A DNA stretch of 6,731 nt from Alphaproteobacteria bacterium (GCA_024639035.1 JAHEJE010000172.1:1-6731), one strand, 5' to 3'. Shown: positions 1 through 5,763, numbered from the stretch's first letter. Notes: generated by a model from the sequence alone, not told the origin. Made by a program: numbers and translations.

Positions 1-50
1 CTCCGCGCCGCGGGGTGCGGGCGTTTGGGGTGTGAACGGGTTCGAGCGGA

Positions 51-66
51 GCGCTGGTTCCAGCGC
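51..66. repeat. Perfect inverted repeat with a short loop
   Basis: GCGCTGG and CCAGCGC are separated by TT, giving a perfect 16-nt dyad. It is followed within 20 bases by two 8-nt palindromes, GGATATCC (67-74) and GAACGTTC (79-86). No T-run follows, so it is not a typical terminator. Clustered palindromes could mark a protein binding region or be chance in GC-rich DNA. Confidence 0.4.
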
Positions 67-101
67 GGATATCCTAACGAACGTTCAATCGTCTAACTGT
101 G

Positions 102-133
102 CAGGACCGATGCTTTTACACGCAGCGGTCCTG
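102..133. repeat. Perfect 8-bp inverted repeat, 16-nt loop
   Basis: CAGGACCG at 102-109 is exactly complementary to CGGTCCTG at 126-133, giving a stable stem-loop in RNA of either strand. It lies just upstream of a second hairpin that is followed by a T-run. The pair may form the 3' end of a transcript entering from the left. Confidence 0.45.
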
Positions 134-138
134 GAACG

Positions 139-166
139 CCGGGGGCGCTCCGCTCCGGTGATTTTT
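139..166 (+). terminator. Possible weak rightward terminator
   Basis: CCGGGG (139-144) can pair with CTCCGG (153-158), with one G-U pair and an 8-nt loop. A run of five T follows at 162-166 after three intervening bases. The stem is short and the T-run is offset, so this is only a candidate. It would end transcription of a gene lying to the left, consistent with the frame that stops at 94-96. Confidence 0.3.
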
Positions 167-349
167 GGAACCGGTCCCGCTTCCTGCCATGCCGGTGAGT
201 GTCCGCAGCAGCAAGACAAGCAGCACGGCGCGCGCGATACGACGCGCCCCGCCCCGCCGGCCCAACCGCCGCCAGCCTGAACCTCACACGTTTCACGGCT
301 GCCCCGGGCAAGGAGCACATGGCTCCAAGAGCTGGGCGTACCGTGCACG

Positions 350-378
350 AAAAGTGCCGGGGCGCGCAAAACGCCCGG
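350..378 (-). terminator. Possible leftward terminator downstream of the SOS-type promoter
   Basis: On the minus strand CCGGGCG (378-372) pairs with CGC(C)CCGG (364-357) with one bulged C and a loop TTTTGCG, and four T residues follow at 353-350. The stem is strong but the T-run is short and begins three bases after it. If functional, it would end a leftward transcript from the promoter at 622-650 after roughly 260 nt, a typical small-RNA length. That pairing is an inference from position only. Confidence 0.3.
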
Positions 379-621
379 TGATGTCCAGCAAAATCGGCTG
401 ATGTGAACACCATCATATCCAGCACCTCACTCGTTTCATGGCCTCAAGCCAGCGTTGCTGCCGGCAGCCCCGAGCGCCTCGCGGCATTTCTCAGGGCGGA
501 GGACCTCGGCGAACCTCTGAAAGTCGCTGCGTCTCGTTGAACGCAAAACCCTCAGACACCGCCTCCCGCCCGATATCGAAGCGACCTAGGATACCACCCG
601 TTGCGGGCAAGAGGTGCCGGC

Positions 622-650
622 AACATAGAACATTAAAAGAACAAAGTCAA
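622..650 (-). promoter_or_regulatory. Leftward sigma-70-type promoter
   Basis: Read on the minus strand, TTGACT (650-645) is followed after exactly 17 bases by TATGTT (627-622), close to the housekeeping -35 and -10 consensus. The 15 bases upstream of the -35 are almost pure A/T and include the palindrome at 649-662, like an UP element. Transcription would start near 615 and run left, away from the DUF411 gene, into a region with no clear gene. The spacer begins exactly with a LexA-type box, so the promoter is probably repressed in normal growth and released after DNA damage. Confidence 0.55.
628..642 (-). promoter_or_regulatory. LexA (SOS) box of alphaproteobacterial type
   Basis: The minus strand reads GTTC, seven A/T bases (TTTTAAT), GTTC. 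Plus strand: GAAC at 628-631 and 639-642. The direct repeat GTTC-N7-GTTC with an A/T-rich spacer is the LexA operator known from Alphaproteobacteria such as Caulobacter and Rhodobacter. It lies between the -35 and -10 of a good leftward promoter, where bound LexA would block RNA polymerase. Two exact half-sites with the exact spacing, placed this way, are hard to dismiss as chance. Which gene or RNA it controls is unclear. Confidence 0.6.
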
Positions 651-662
651 GAAAATTTTCTT
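649..662. repeat. 14-nt A/T palindrome AAGAAAATTTTCTT
   Basis: This is a perfect A/T-rich palindrome that overlaps the outer edge of the leftward -35 box. It stands out in an otherwise GC-rich sequence. It may act as an UP element for the SOS-type promoter, or as a binding site for a nucleoid protein. Confidence 0.4.
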
Positions 663-685
663 TATGATTGTCGACAGGCCGCCCT

Positions 686-705
686 GGCGCCGGGTCGTTG
701 GCGCC
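686..705 (-). terminator. Hairpin just after the DUF411 stop codon
   Basis: GGCGCC occurs at 686-691 and 700-705. The motif is self-complementary, so the two copies form a 6-bp GC stem with an 8-nt loop, three bases beyond the DUF411 stop. The nearest T-rich stretch on the minus strand (659-652) is some 27 bases further on, so it is not a classic intrinsic terminator. It may protect the mRNA 3' end or end transcription weakly. Confidence 0.3.
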
Positions 706-707
706 CG

Positions 708-1151
708 TCACTTGTAGCTGTTGTAAACCTTGCTCGCGCCCTGGCGGGTAAAGGTGACGACGTCGTAAGGATCGCGTTCGCCGTTCTCCATGCCAGGCGA
801 CCCGGACGGCATGCCGGGCACGGCCAGGCCGTCGACCTTGGGCCTTTCGCGCAGCAGCCGTTCGATGTCGGCGGCCGGCACGTGGCCCTCGATCGTATAC
901 CCGTCGATGCGTGCCGTGTGGCACGATTGCAGGCTTTCGGGAACTCCTGCGGTCTTCTTGACCGCATCGAGGTCTTCAACCTCCTTGACCTCAACGGTGT
1001 AACCGGAGTGTTCCATGTGCTTGACCCAGTTGCCGCAACACCCGCACCACGGTGATTTCCACACCACCATGGCTGGCCGTTCGCCGGCGCCTGCCGCAAG
1101 GCTTGCGCCTAAGATCAATGTGAGGGCGATGACAAGTTGCAGCGTCTTCAT
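708..1151 (-). CDS. DUF411-family periplasmic metal-binding protein
   Basis: This 147-residue protein belongs to the DUF411 family of small exported proteins, often found beside copper-resistance genes and thought to bind copper or a similar soft metal. Direct function is unproven for most members. Residues 1-22 form a signal peptide: MKT, a hydrophobic core, then small residues at ASLAAGA. Family marks follow: SPWCGCCGNW at 33-42 (Cys36, 38, 39), SCHTA at 76-80 (Cys77, His78), EGHVPA at 88-93 (His90), and the hallmark VPGMPSGSPGME at 111-122 with two Met residues. The Cys, His and Met are plausible ligands. The start at 1151 gives the signal peptide at the N terminus and has GGAG ten bases upstream; an in-frame start at 1310 would add 53 residues of unlikely sequence. 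It stands alone, with no copper ATPase or oxidase visible. Confidence 0.9.
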   Translation of the reverse strand: MKTLQLVIALTLILGASLAAGAGERPAMVVWKSPWCGCCGNWVKHMEHSGYTVEVKEVEDLDAVKKTAGVPESLQSCHTARIDGYTIEGHVPAADIERLLRERPKVDGLAVPGMPSGSPGMENGERDPYDVVTFTRQGASKVYNSYK

Positions 1152-1192
1152 GGCGGTCGTACTCCAGAACGTCGATGGCGGTTCGCGGCACC

Positions 1193-1221
1193 AGTTTAGA
1201 GCATTTATCGGTCGCACGGAA
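1193..1221 (-). promoter_or_regulatory. Possible promoter of the DUF411 gene
   Basis: On the minus strand TTCCGT (1221-1216) and TAAACT (1198-1193) are separated by 17 bases, about 40 bases upstream of the start codon. The -10 is fair and the -35 weak. No recognisable copper-regulator dyad was found around it. Confidence 0.25.
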
Positions 1222-1342
1222 CCGGCCGGATGGCAGAGCACGATCATGTGATGCCAAACCTGCCGGAAGCCCACGGCGGCTGCCGCCGACGCCGGCTTGA
1301 TCTTGCGCAAGGGCGGTGCGCCGGGTTGGTGCTAATCAATGA

Positions 1343-1363
1343 GTCCTGACCCTAAGTCGGGAC
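1343..1363. repeat. 8-bp inverted repeat upstream of the small gene
   Basis: GTCCTGAC (1343-1350) and GTCGGGAC (1356-1363) flank CCTAA. The arms pair over 8 bp with one G-U pair. The dyad ends 31 bases before the ATG of the 75-residue protein. It could be an operator or a hairpin in the mRNA leader. There is no T-run after it. Confidence 0.4.
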
Positions 1364-1394
1364 GTTTCGCCCACATTGGAAAGGTAAGGATGTT

Positions 1395-1622
1395 ATGGCT
1401 GATGTTGTGACCCTGCACGGCGTGGAGCCGGCGGAAATTTTTCAAAGCGGGCTGGACCAGGCCGATGAAATCCAAGCCGTGGCGACCAGCATTCTCTGGA
1501 AGGACGGGCGCATTACTGCCGGCTGGTCGAACATGGACGAGATCGTGCTGGCCCGCATGATACTGGTCCTCGACGAGCGCCAGCGCCGCGCCACCTTGAG
1601 CTACGACGACCTGAGCCTGTAA
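1395..1622 (+). CDS. Small conserved-looking hypothetical protein, 75 aa
   Basis: I do not recognise a named family. The protein is acidic and soluble, with no signal peptide or membrane segment. Residues 27-45 look like two beta strands joined by a KDG turn (SILWKDGRITAGWSNM), followed by a probable helix at 48-64 (DEIVLARMILVLDERQ). A strand-turn-strand-helix with a GWSNM core is a pattern I associate with short uncharacterised proteobacterial proteins, but that is recollection, not a match. The start is supported by AAGGA at 1386-1390, though its 4-nt spacing is short, with further purine-rich sequence at 1378-1384. It is divergent from the DUF411 gene and lies 99 bp before the ligase start, so it could be the first gene of the operon or independent. 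Confidence 0.7.
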   Translation: MADVVTLHGVEPAEIFQSGLDQADEIQAVATSILWKDGRITAGWSNMDEIVLARMILVLDERQRRATLSYDDLSL

Positions 1623-1659
1623 CCGCATTCAGCATCGGCCCGCGCTTTTCCCGTGCACA

Positions 1660-1689
1660 TTGACGGGCAGGACCGCTCCTGCGCAAGAT
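1660..1689 (+). promoter_or_regulatory. Possible operon promoter before the CoA ligase
   Basis: TTGACG at 1660-1665 is a good -35. With an 18-bp spacer the -10 would be CAAGAT (1684-1689), which is weak. Transcription would start near 1696 and give a leader of about 26 nt before ATG 1722. The spacer contains a perfect dyad, which suggests regulated use. Confidence 0.35.
1667..1682. promoter_or_regulatory. Perfect dyad between the -35 and -10, operator candidate
   Basis: GCAGGA (1667-1672) and TCCTGC (1677-1682) are exact inverted repeats around CCGC. The dyad lies inside the spacer of the candidate operon promoter, where a repressor would block polymerase. It could instead be a simple hairpin at the end of the 75-residue gene's transcript; a TTTTT run exists but only 19 bases later (1702-1706). 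Confidence 0.35.
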
Positions 1690-1721
1690 CGCCAGGCGGA
1701 CTTTTTGTAACGGACCACAGC

Positions 1722-3029
1722 ATGGCTGCCTTGAGACCGGACGGAGAAACAGCTGGCGGCGCCGAGCTGGCCCGGCACCAGCAGGCGCTGTGGCAGGACC
1801 AGAGCGCCTATGTTGCCGCCAACTCGGCATTTTATCGCCAGCTGTGGGCCGGACGGCGACCGCCGAAGGACCTGCGCGACCTGCCCGAGCTGCCGCTGTC
1901 GGACAAGGCTCAGCTTCGCGTCTCCCAGGCGGCCCACAAGCCGTTCGGCAATTATCTGGCGGCGCCGCGCCATGCGGTTGCCAGACTGCACCGGACCTCA
2001 GGCACCACCGGCCAGGCGATGAACCTGGCCATGTCGGCACGCGATTGCGACATCACCGAAGCGGTTGGCGGCCGCTGCCAGGCCGCCGCCGGTCTCAACC
2101 GCGACCATACCGTCGTTCATTGCCTGAACTATCGCATGTGGATGGGCGGGCTGACCGACCATCTCACGCTGGAGCGCACCGGGGCGACCGTTGTGCCGTT
2201 CGGCGTCGGCGACAGCGAGCTTCTGATCCGCACGATACAGGACATCGGCATCACCGCCATCTCGTGCACGCCATCCTATCCGGCGGTGCTCGAGCGGGTC
2301 TTGAGCGAGCGGTTTCCCGGCCTGGCGCCGCGCGATCTCGGCCTCAGGCTCGGCCTGTTCGGCGGCGAGCCGGGCCTCGACGATGAAGCGCTGCGCCAGC
2401 GCATTCGCGATGTCTGGGGCCTGGAGCCGCGCAATGCCAACTACGGTGTGTCCGATGTGTTCTGCAACTTCGCCGCCCAGTGCGAACATGACAGCCGGCT
2501 GCATTTCATGGCCGCCGACGTGCTCTATCCCGAGCTGATCGACCCGGACAGCGAAACGCCGCTGGCCATCGGCGACGGACAGCAGGGCGAACTGGTCCTC
2601 ACTCATCTGGCCAGGGATTGCCAGCCGCTGGTCAGGTTCCGCACCGGCGACATCATCGCCGTCGATACCACCGAGCCGTGCCGGTGCGGGCGCACCGGAC
2701 CGCGGTTCCGCGTCGTCGGGCGCAGCGACGACATGGTGGTGGTGCGCGGGCTGAACATGTTCCCGACCATGATCGCATCGGTGCTGACCCAGTTTGCCGA
2801 GCTGTCCGGCGATTACCGCATCGTGCTTGAGACCAAACCGCCCTATGACGTTCTGCCCGTTCACGTCGAACTGGCCACGGGGCAGCCGGGCGCCGGCGAC
2901 CTCGGCGAGCGCATCGCGGCACGGCTCAAATCGGACCTTGGCGCCAGCGCCCGGGTCACCATCAAACCGGCCGGCACGTTTCCGGTCACCGCCGGCAAGA
3001 CGCAACGGGTGATAAGGACACAGCAATGA
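1722..3029 (+). CDS. Phenylacetate-CoA ligase-family acyl/aryl-CoA synthetase
   Basis: This is a cytoplasmic ATP-dependent ligase of the ANL superfamily, PaaK-like branch: it adenylates a carboxylic acid and transfers it to CoA. With ATG 1722 it has 435 residues, the usual PaaK length. Motifs in order: the ATP loop TSGTTGQ (92-98), FGGEP (213-217), YGVSD (241-245, where Glu is more common than Asp), FRTGD (306-310), the CRCGRTGPR turn (320-328) typical of PaaK-like enzymes, GRSDDMVVVRGLNMFP (333-348), and the C-terminal GKTQRV with likely catalytic Lys426. A GTG at 1653 would add 23 residues, but these lack family character, so 1722 is preferred even though its ribosome site (CGGA) is weak. 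The stop overlaps the next start by 4 bp. The hydratase neighbour suggests a CoA-thioester pathway. The substrate is unknown; the lack of other paa genes argues against assuming phenylacetate. Confidence 0.88.
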   Translation: MAALRPDGETAGGAELARHQQALWQDQSAYVAANSAFYRQLWAGRRPPKDLRDLPELPLSDKAQLRVSQAAHKPFGNYLAAPRHAVARLHRTSGTTGQAMNLAMSARDCDITEAVGGRCQAAAGLNRDHTVVHCLNYRMWMGGLTDHLTLERTGATVVPFGVGDSELLIRTIQDIGITAISCTPSYPAVLERVLSERFPGLAPRDLGLRLGLFGGEPGLDDEALRQRIRDVWGLEPRNANYGVSDVFCNFAAQCEHDSRLHFMAADVLYPELIDPDSETPLAIGDGQQGELVLTHLARDCQPLVRFRTGDIIAVDTTEPCRCGRTGPRFRVVGRSDDMVVVRGLNMFPTMIASVLTQFAELSGDYRIVLETKPPYDVLPVHVELATGQPGAGDLGERIAARLKSDLGASARVTIKPAGTFPVTAGKTQRVIRTQQ

Positions 3030-3790
3030 CAGACTTCAGCTACGACACGGTGCTCAGCACCATCGACGCCAACGGGGTGCGCACCATCGCCCTCAACCGG
3101 CCCGACAGCCTCAACGCGATGAACCTGCAGCTGATCGAGGATGTTGCGGCGGCGTTCAACGACGCCAATGCCGACAGCGCCACCCGCGCCATCATCTTCA
3201 CCGGCAGCGGCCGGGCGTTCTGTGCCGGCGATGACCGCCATGCCCATGTCCATCCGGAAAATGAAACCGAGGCCCGCGCTCTCGTCGATGCGATCCAGCG
3301 GGCGACCCAGGCGATCGTGTTCGGCGCCAAGCCGGTCGTCGGCGCGATCAACGGCTGGGCCGTCGGCGGCGGTTTCGAGTGGGCGATCAACTGCGACTTT
3401 CCGATCTGGGCCAGGAGCGCCAGGGGTTTCTTTCCCGAGGTCTCGCTCAACCTGTTCGTGACCGGCGCGGTCACCTCGCTGCTGCCGGCCCTTGTTGGAC
3501 TGAACAAGGCCCGTGAGATGCTGTTTCTCGGCGAGCGCTACGGCGCAGACGAATTGAAGGACATCGGCGTGGCCTGGCGCGTTGTTGAGGATGGCGAATT
3601 GCAGGATGCCGCCCAGGCGGTCGCTGAAAAACTGAGCGCGCTGCCGCCGCTTTCGGTGCGGGCGATGAAGCGGGTGCTCAACCAGTCCGCCGTTTGCGAC
3701 CTCAATCGCGCCCTGCTGCTCGAGACCGACGCCACCGTCGCCGGCTTTCTCGATCCCGAAACGACCGAGCGGCTGAAGAATTTCCAGTGA
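3026..3790 (+). CDS. Enoyl-CoA hydratase/isomerase (crotonase family)
   Basis: This 254-residue protein has the standard length and fold of a crotonase, acting on acyl-CoA thioesters by hydration, isomerisation or ring chemistry. Visible marks: LNRPDSLNAM (23-32), the first oxyanion-hole segment FCAGDD (65-70), AINGWAVGGGFEWA (107-120), and FFPEVSL (135-141). Glu118 and Glu138 align with the two catalytic glutamates of true enoyl-CoA hydratases (Glu144 and Glu164 in the rat enzyme), so hydratase or isomerase activity is likely. The tail ends ETTERLKNFQ, the usual cap helix. AAGGA at 3014-3018 precedes the start with 7-nt spacing, and the ATGA overlap with the ligase implies coupled translation. 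It probably acts on the ligase's product or a derivative. The exact reaction cannot be assigned, because crotonases are functionally diverse. Confidence 0.92.
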   Translation: MTDFSYDTVLSTIDANGVRTIALNRPDSLNAMNLQLIEDVAAAFNDANADSATRAIIFTGSGRAFCAGDDRHAHVHPENETEARALVDAIQRATQAIVFGAKPVVGAINGWAVGGGFEWAINCDFPIWARSARGFFPEVSLNLFVTGAVTSLLPALVGLNKAREMLFLGERYGADELKDIGVAWRVVEDGELQDAAQAVAEKLSALPPLSVRAMKRVLNQSAVCDLNRALLLETDATVAGFLDPETTERLKNFQ

Positions 3791-3800
3791 TGCCGTGGCA

Positions 3801-3861
3801 CAATTCGGCCGCTGCCGTTTGCGCCGGCGTTTGCGCTAAATCAATGCTGAATGCCGAATTG
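3801..3861. repeat. 9-bp inverted repeat in the gap between hydratase and flavoprotein genes
   Basis: CAATTCGGC (3801-3809) is exactly complementary to GCCGAATTG (3853-3861), with 43 nt between. The loop contains a smaller GC-rich element near 3821-3836. It begins 10 bases after the hydratase stop. A long stem-loop here could stabilise the upstream mRNA or reduce read-through within the operon. No T-run follows, so a classic terminator is unlikely. Confidence 0.45.
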
Positions 3862-3873
3862 CCGGGCATGCTT

Positions 3874-3904
3874 CCACCACGAGCCTGGGGCCATATCGTG
3901 GAGG
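3874..3904 (+). promoter_or_regulatory. Hairpin covering the flavoprotein ribosome binding site
   Basis: The segment at 3874-3882 (CCACCACGA) can pair with 3896-3904 (TCGTGGAGG) over 8 of 9 positions, loop 13 nt. The 3' arm contains the Shine-Dalgarno GGAGG (3900-3904), 6 bases before ATG 3911. Folding would hide the site and lower translation of the flavoprotein and, through coupling, the two genes after it. Whether anything controls the fold is unknown. Confidence 0.4.
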
Positions 3905-3910
3905 ATCACC

Positions 3911-4546
3911 ATGACGACAGGCACAAGCGACCGCACCGCTCATCCGCCTGAGCACGGCGGGCTGGTGGAACTGACCACCAAGGCGCCGATCTGGGACCGC
4001 TTCTTTACCATCGCGCCGCTGGTGCTGGTCGGCACCCGCGAGCCCGACGGCGGCAATGACGTCGCCCCCAAGCACATGGCGTTTCCGCTCGGCTGGCAGA
4101 ACTACTTTGCCTTCGTGTGCACGCCGCGCCATGCGACCTACGCCAATATCGCCCGCGACGGGGTGTTCGCCGTCACCTATCCCAAGCCGGCGCAATGGCT
4201 GCAGACCAGCCTGACCGCCTCGCCGCGCTGCGACGACGGCGACAAGCCGAGCCTGGCCCTGGTCGACATCGAGCGCTCGCCGCAGGTCGATTGCCCGGTG
4301 ATCCGTGACGGTTATCTCTATCTGGAATGCGAACTCGACCGCTTCGTCGACGGCTTCGGCGTCAACAGCCTGATTGTCGGCAGGGTCGTCGCCGCCCGCG
4401 TCGACCCGGCCTACCTGCGCACCGAAGAACGCGACGATCAGGATTTGCTGCATGACAACCCGTTGCTGGCCTATGCCAGCCCCGGCCGGTTTGCCGTTGT
4501 CGAGGACACCCGCTCGTTCCCGTTTCCCGCCGGCATGAAAAAATGA
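3911..4546 (+). CDS. Flavin reductase-domain (FMN-binding split-barrel) flavoprotein
   Basis: This 211-residue protein belongs to the flavin reductase-like family, which binds FMN in a split beta-barrel and uses NAD(P)H to reduce flavin, often for a partner monooxygenase, or carries out its own redox step. Supporting segments: PLVLVGTREPDGGNDVAPKH (36-55), the strand where family members keep a VGT-type and an NxAP-type motif; HMAFPLGW (55-62); ATYANI (75-80), at the place of the xTxxNI flavin-binding segment; and FGVNSLIVGRVVAARV (149-164), at the place of the usual H-x-hydrophobic-GxVV strand. ATG 3911 is chosen for its strong GGAGG with 6-nt spacing; an in-frame ATG at 3851 lacks this and adds unrelated residues. 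Its stop overlaps the M20 start by 4 bp. No oxygenase lies in the window, so the electron acceptor is unknown. Confidence 0.82.
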   Translation: MTTGTSDRTAHPPEHGGLVELTTKAPIWDRFFTIAPLVLVGTREPDGGNDVAPKHMAFPLGWQNYFAFVCTPRHATYANIARDGVFAVTYPKPAQWLQTSLTASPRCDDGDKPSLALVDIERSPQVDCPVIRDGYLYLECELDRFVDGFGVNSLIVGRVVAARVDPAYLRTEERDDQDLLHDNPLLAYASPGRFAVVEDTRSFPFPAGMKK

Positions 4547-5763
4547 CACTCACCCAGACCACCCGCACGCCGCGCCCGGACGGTGCCGAAATTCTGGAGT
4601 ATCTGACCGGCCGCAAGGATGATTTCGTCGACTTCCTGCGCCAGCTCGCGCAGGAGGAAACGCCTTCGGTGATGCCGCACACCCAGGACAAGGTGCGCCG
4701 CATCATCGCCGACCGCCTGACCGCCCTCGGGTTCCGCACCCTTGAATTGTCCGGCCGCTCCAACGGCGGCAACCTGTTCGCCCGCCCGCGCGACCGCGTC
4801 GCCGGCCGTCCGGCCCAGATGCTGCTCGGCCACTACGACACCGTATGGCCGCTCGGCACCCTGGCCACCATGCCGTTCGATGTCGATGGCAATGTGGTCC
4901 GCGGTCCCGGCGTGTTCGACATGAAGGGCGGCATCACCCAGATCATCTTTGCCCTCGAGGCGATTGCCCACTTCGGCACCTGGCCGGACGTGACGCCGGT
5001 CGTGTTCGCCAATTCCGATGAGGAGATCGGCAGCAAGGAATCGACCCACCACATCATCCGCCTGGCCCGCTGCATGAACCGGGTGTTCGTGCTCGAACCG
5101 TCGCTTGGAGCCGAAGGCAAGCTGAAGACCTCGCGCAAGGGCGTCGGCCGCTTTTCGGTGAAGGTCAAGGGCAAGGCGGCCCATGCCGGCCTCGACCCGA
5201 CCGCCGGCGCCAGCGCCATTCTCGAACTGTCGCACGTCGTCCAGTCGCTGTTTGCTCTCAACGACCATGAGGCCGGCGTCACCGTCAATGTCGGCAACAT
5301 CGAGGGCGGCCTGCGCCCCAACGTCATCGCCCCGCAAAGCAGCGCCGTGATCGATGTCCGGGTCGCCACCCGGGCCGATGCCGAGCGCATCGAGGCGGCG
5401 ATCTACGGCCTCACCCCGTCCACGCCCGGCACCCAACTGGAAATCGACGGCAGGATCGGCCGGCCGGCGCTGGAATCCACACCGCGCAACCGCCAGCTCT
5501 GGCATCTTGCCAAGGGGCTCGCCACCGAGATCGGCCTCGACCTCCAGGAAGGCCTTGCCGGCGGCGGTTCCGACGGCAACACCACCAGCCAGTACACCGC
5601 CACCCTCGACGGTCTCGGCCCGGTCGGCGACGGCGCCCATGCGCCGCACGAATTCATCTACGTCGAGGAAACCCTGGGCCGCACCGCCTTGCTCGCCATG
5701 CTGCTGCTCGCGCCGGCCATCGCCCACGCCGCTGACGCCAGACAAATGGAGGCAGTGCCATGA
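4543..5763 (+). CDS. M20-family zinc peptidase/amidohydrolase (CPG2-like)
   Basis: This 406-residue cytoplasmic enzyme (no signal peptide) is of the M20 group that includes glutamate carboxypeptidase CPG2, ArgE and DapE; they hydrolyse amide bonds next to a carboxylate. The dinuclear zinc set is complete: His97 and Asp99 in GHYDTVWP (96-103), bridging Asp126 in GPGVFDMKGG (121-130), base and ligand Glu160-Glu161 in SDEEIGS (158-164), Glu185 in LEPS (184-187), and His366 in GDGAHAPHEF (362-371). GKAAHAG (210-216) places His214 at the start of the dimerisation domain. It should be active. The start overlaps the flavoprotein stop, with no strong ribosome site, so translation is probably coupled. 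The C-terminal hydrophobic stretch (381-397) resembles a signal peptide but sits where the family's last helix lies. The true substrate (N-acyl amino acid, glutamyl conjugate or other) is unknown. Confidence 0.9.
   Translation: MTLTQTTRTPRPDGAEILEYLTGRKDDFVDFLRQLAQEETPSVMPHTQDKVRRIIADRLTALGFRTLELSGRSNGGNLFARPRDRVAGRPAQMLLGHYDTVWPLGTLATMPFDVDGNVVRGPGVFDMKGGITQIIFALEAIAHFGTWPDVTPVVFANSDEEIGSKESTHHIIRLARCMNRVFVLEPSLGAEGKLKTSRKGVGRFSVKVKGKAAHAGLDPTAGASAILELSHVVQSLFALNDHEAGVTVNVGNIEGGLRPNVIAPQSSAVIDVRVATRADAERIEAAIYGLTPSTPGTQLEIDGRIGRPALESTPRNRQLWHLAKGLATEIGLDLQEGLAGGGSDGNTTSQYTATLDGLGPVGDGAHAPHEFIYVEETLGRTALLAMLLLAPAIAHAADARQMEAVP

Larger units (their letters stand above)
1..707. other. Gene-poor left region with hairpins and an SOS-type promoter
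   Basis: No reading frame here looks like a real protein: the open frames on both strands are rich in Arg, Pro, Ala and Cys, overlap each other, and lack recognisable motifs. A frame open from the left edge to a TAA at 94-96 could be the last 31 codons of an upstream gene, ending in residues like NERSIV, but it is too short to judge. The only leftward start with a good ribosome binding site is ATG at 416 (GAGGTG on the minus strand at 428-423, 6-nt spacing), opening a 107-codon frame to 93 of unconvincing composition. The region does hold several inverted repeats and a LexA-type promoter, listed separately. It may be intergenic DNA, a decayed gene, or the locus of a small RNA. Confidence 0.6.

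Noticed and set aside
38..48. GGTTCGAGC resembling a tRNA T-loop
   Set aside because: The flanking bases do not form the T-stem (position 61 equivalent is not C) and no acceptor or anticodon arms are present.
93..416. Leftward 107-codon frame with a good ribosome site at 428-423
   Set aside because: Composition is rich in Arg, Ala and Cys with no recognisable motif, and it runs across a terminator-like hairpin. Kept only as a candidate in the SOS finding.
438..1055. Plus-strand open frame of 205 codons
   Set aside because: Its second half is antisense to the DUF411 gene and its first half crosses the SOS-type promoter; no motifs.
1653..1721. GTG 1653 as start of the ligase
   Set aside because: The extra 23 residues are not family-like, no ribosome site precedes the GTG, and ATG 1722 gives the usual length.
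1998..3026. Minus-strand open frame of 342 codons opposite the ligase gene
   Set aside because: Antisense shadow; low complexity in Ala, Gly, Arg, His, while the plus frame has all ANL motifs in order.
3836..4549. Minus-strand open frame of 237 codons opposite the flavoprotein gene
   Set aside because: Antisense shadow; the plus frame has a strong ribosome site and flavin reductase features.
5683..5733. Signal-peptide-like hydrophobic segment at the C terminus of the M20 protein, suggesting a start of a secreted protein
   Set aside because: It continues the M20 reading frame where the family's final helix is expected, and the next gene has its own start at 5760 in another frame.
4471..5745. 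Long minus-strand open frame of 424 codons opposite the M20 gene
   Set aside because: It is the antisense shadow of a gene with strong G/C third positions. It has no family motifs and the opposite strand carries a complete zinc-ligand set.
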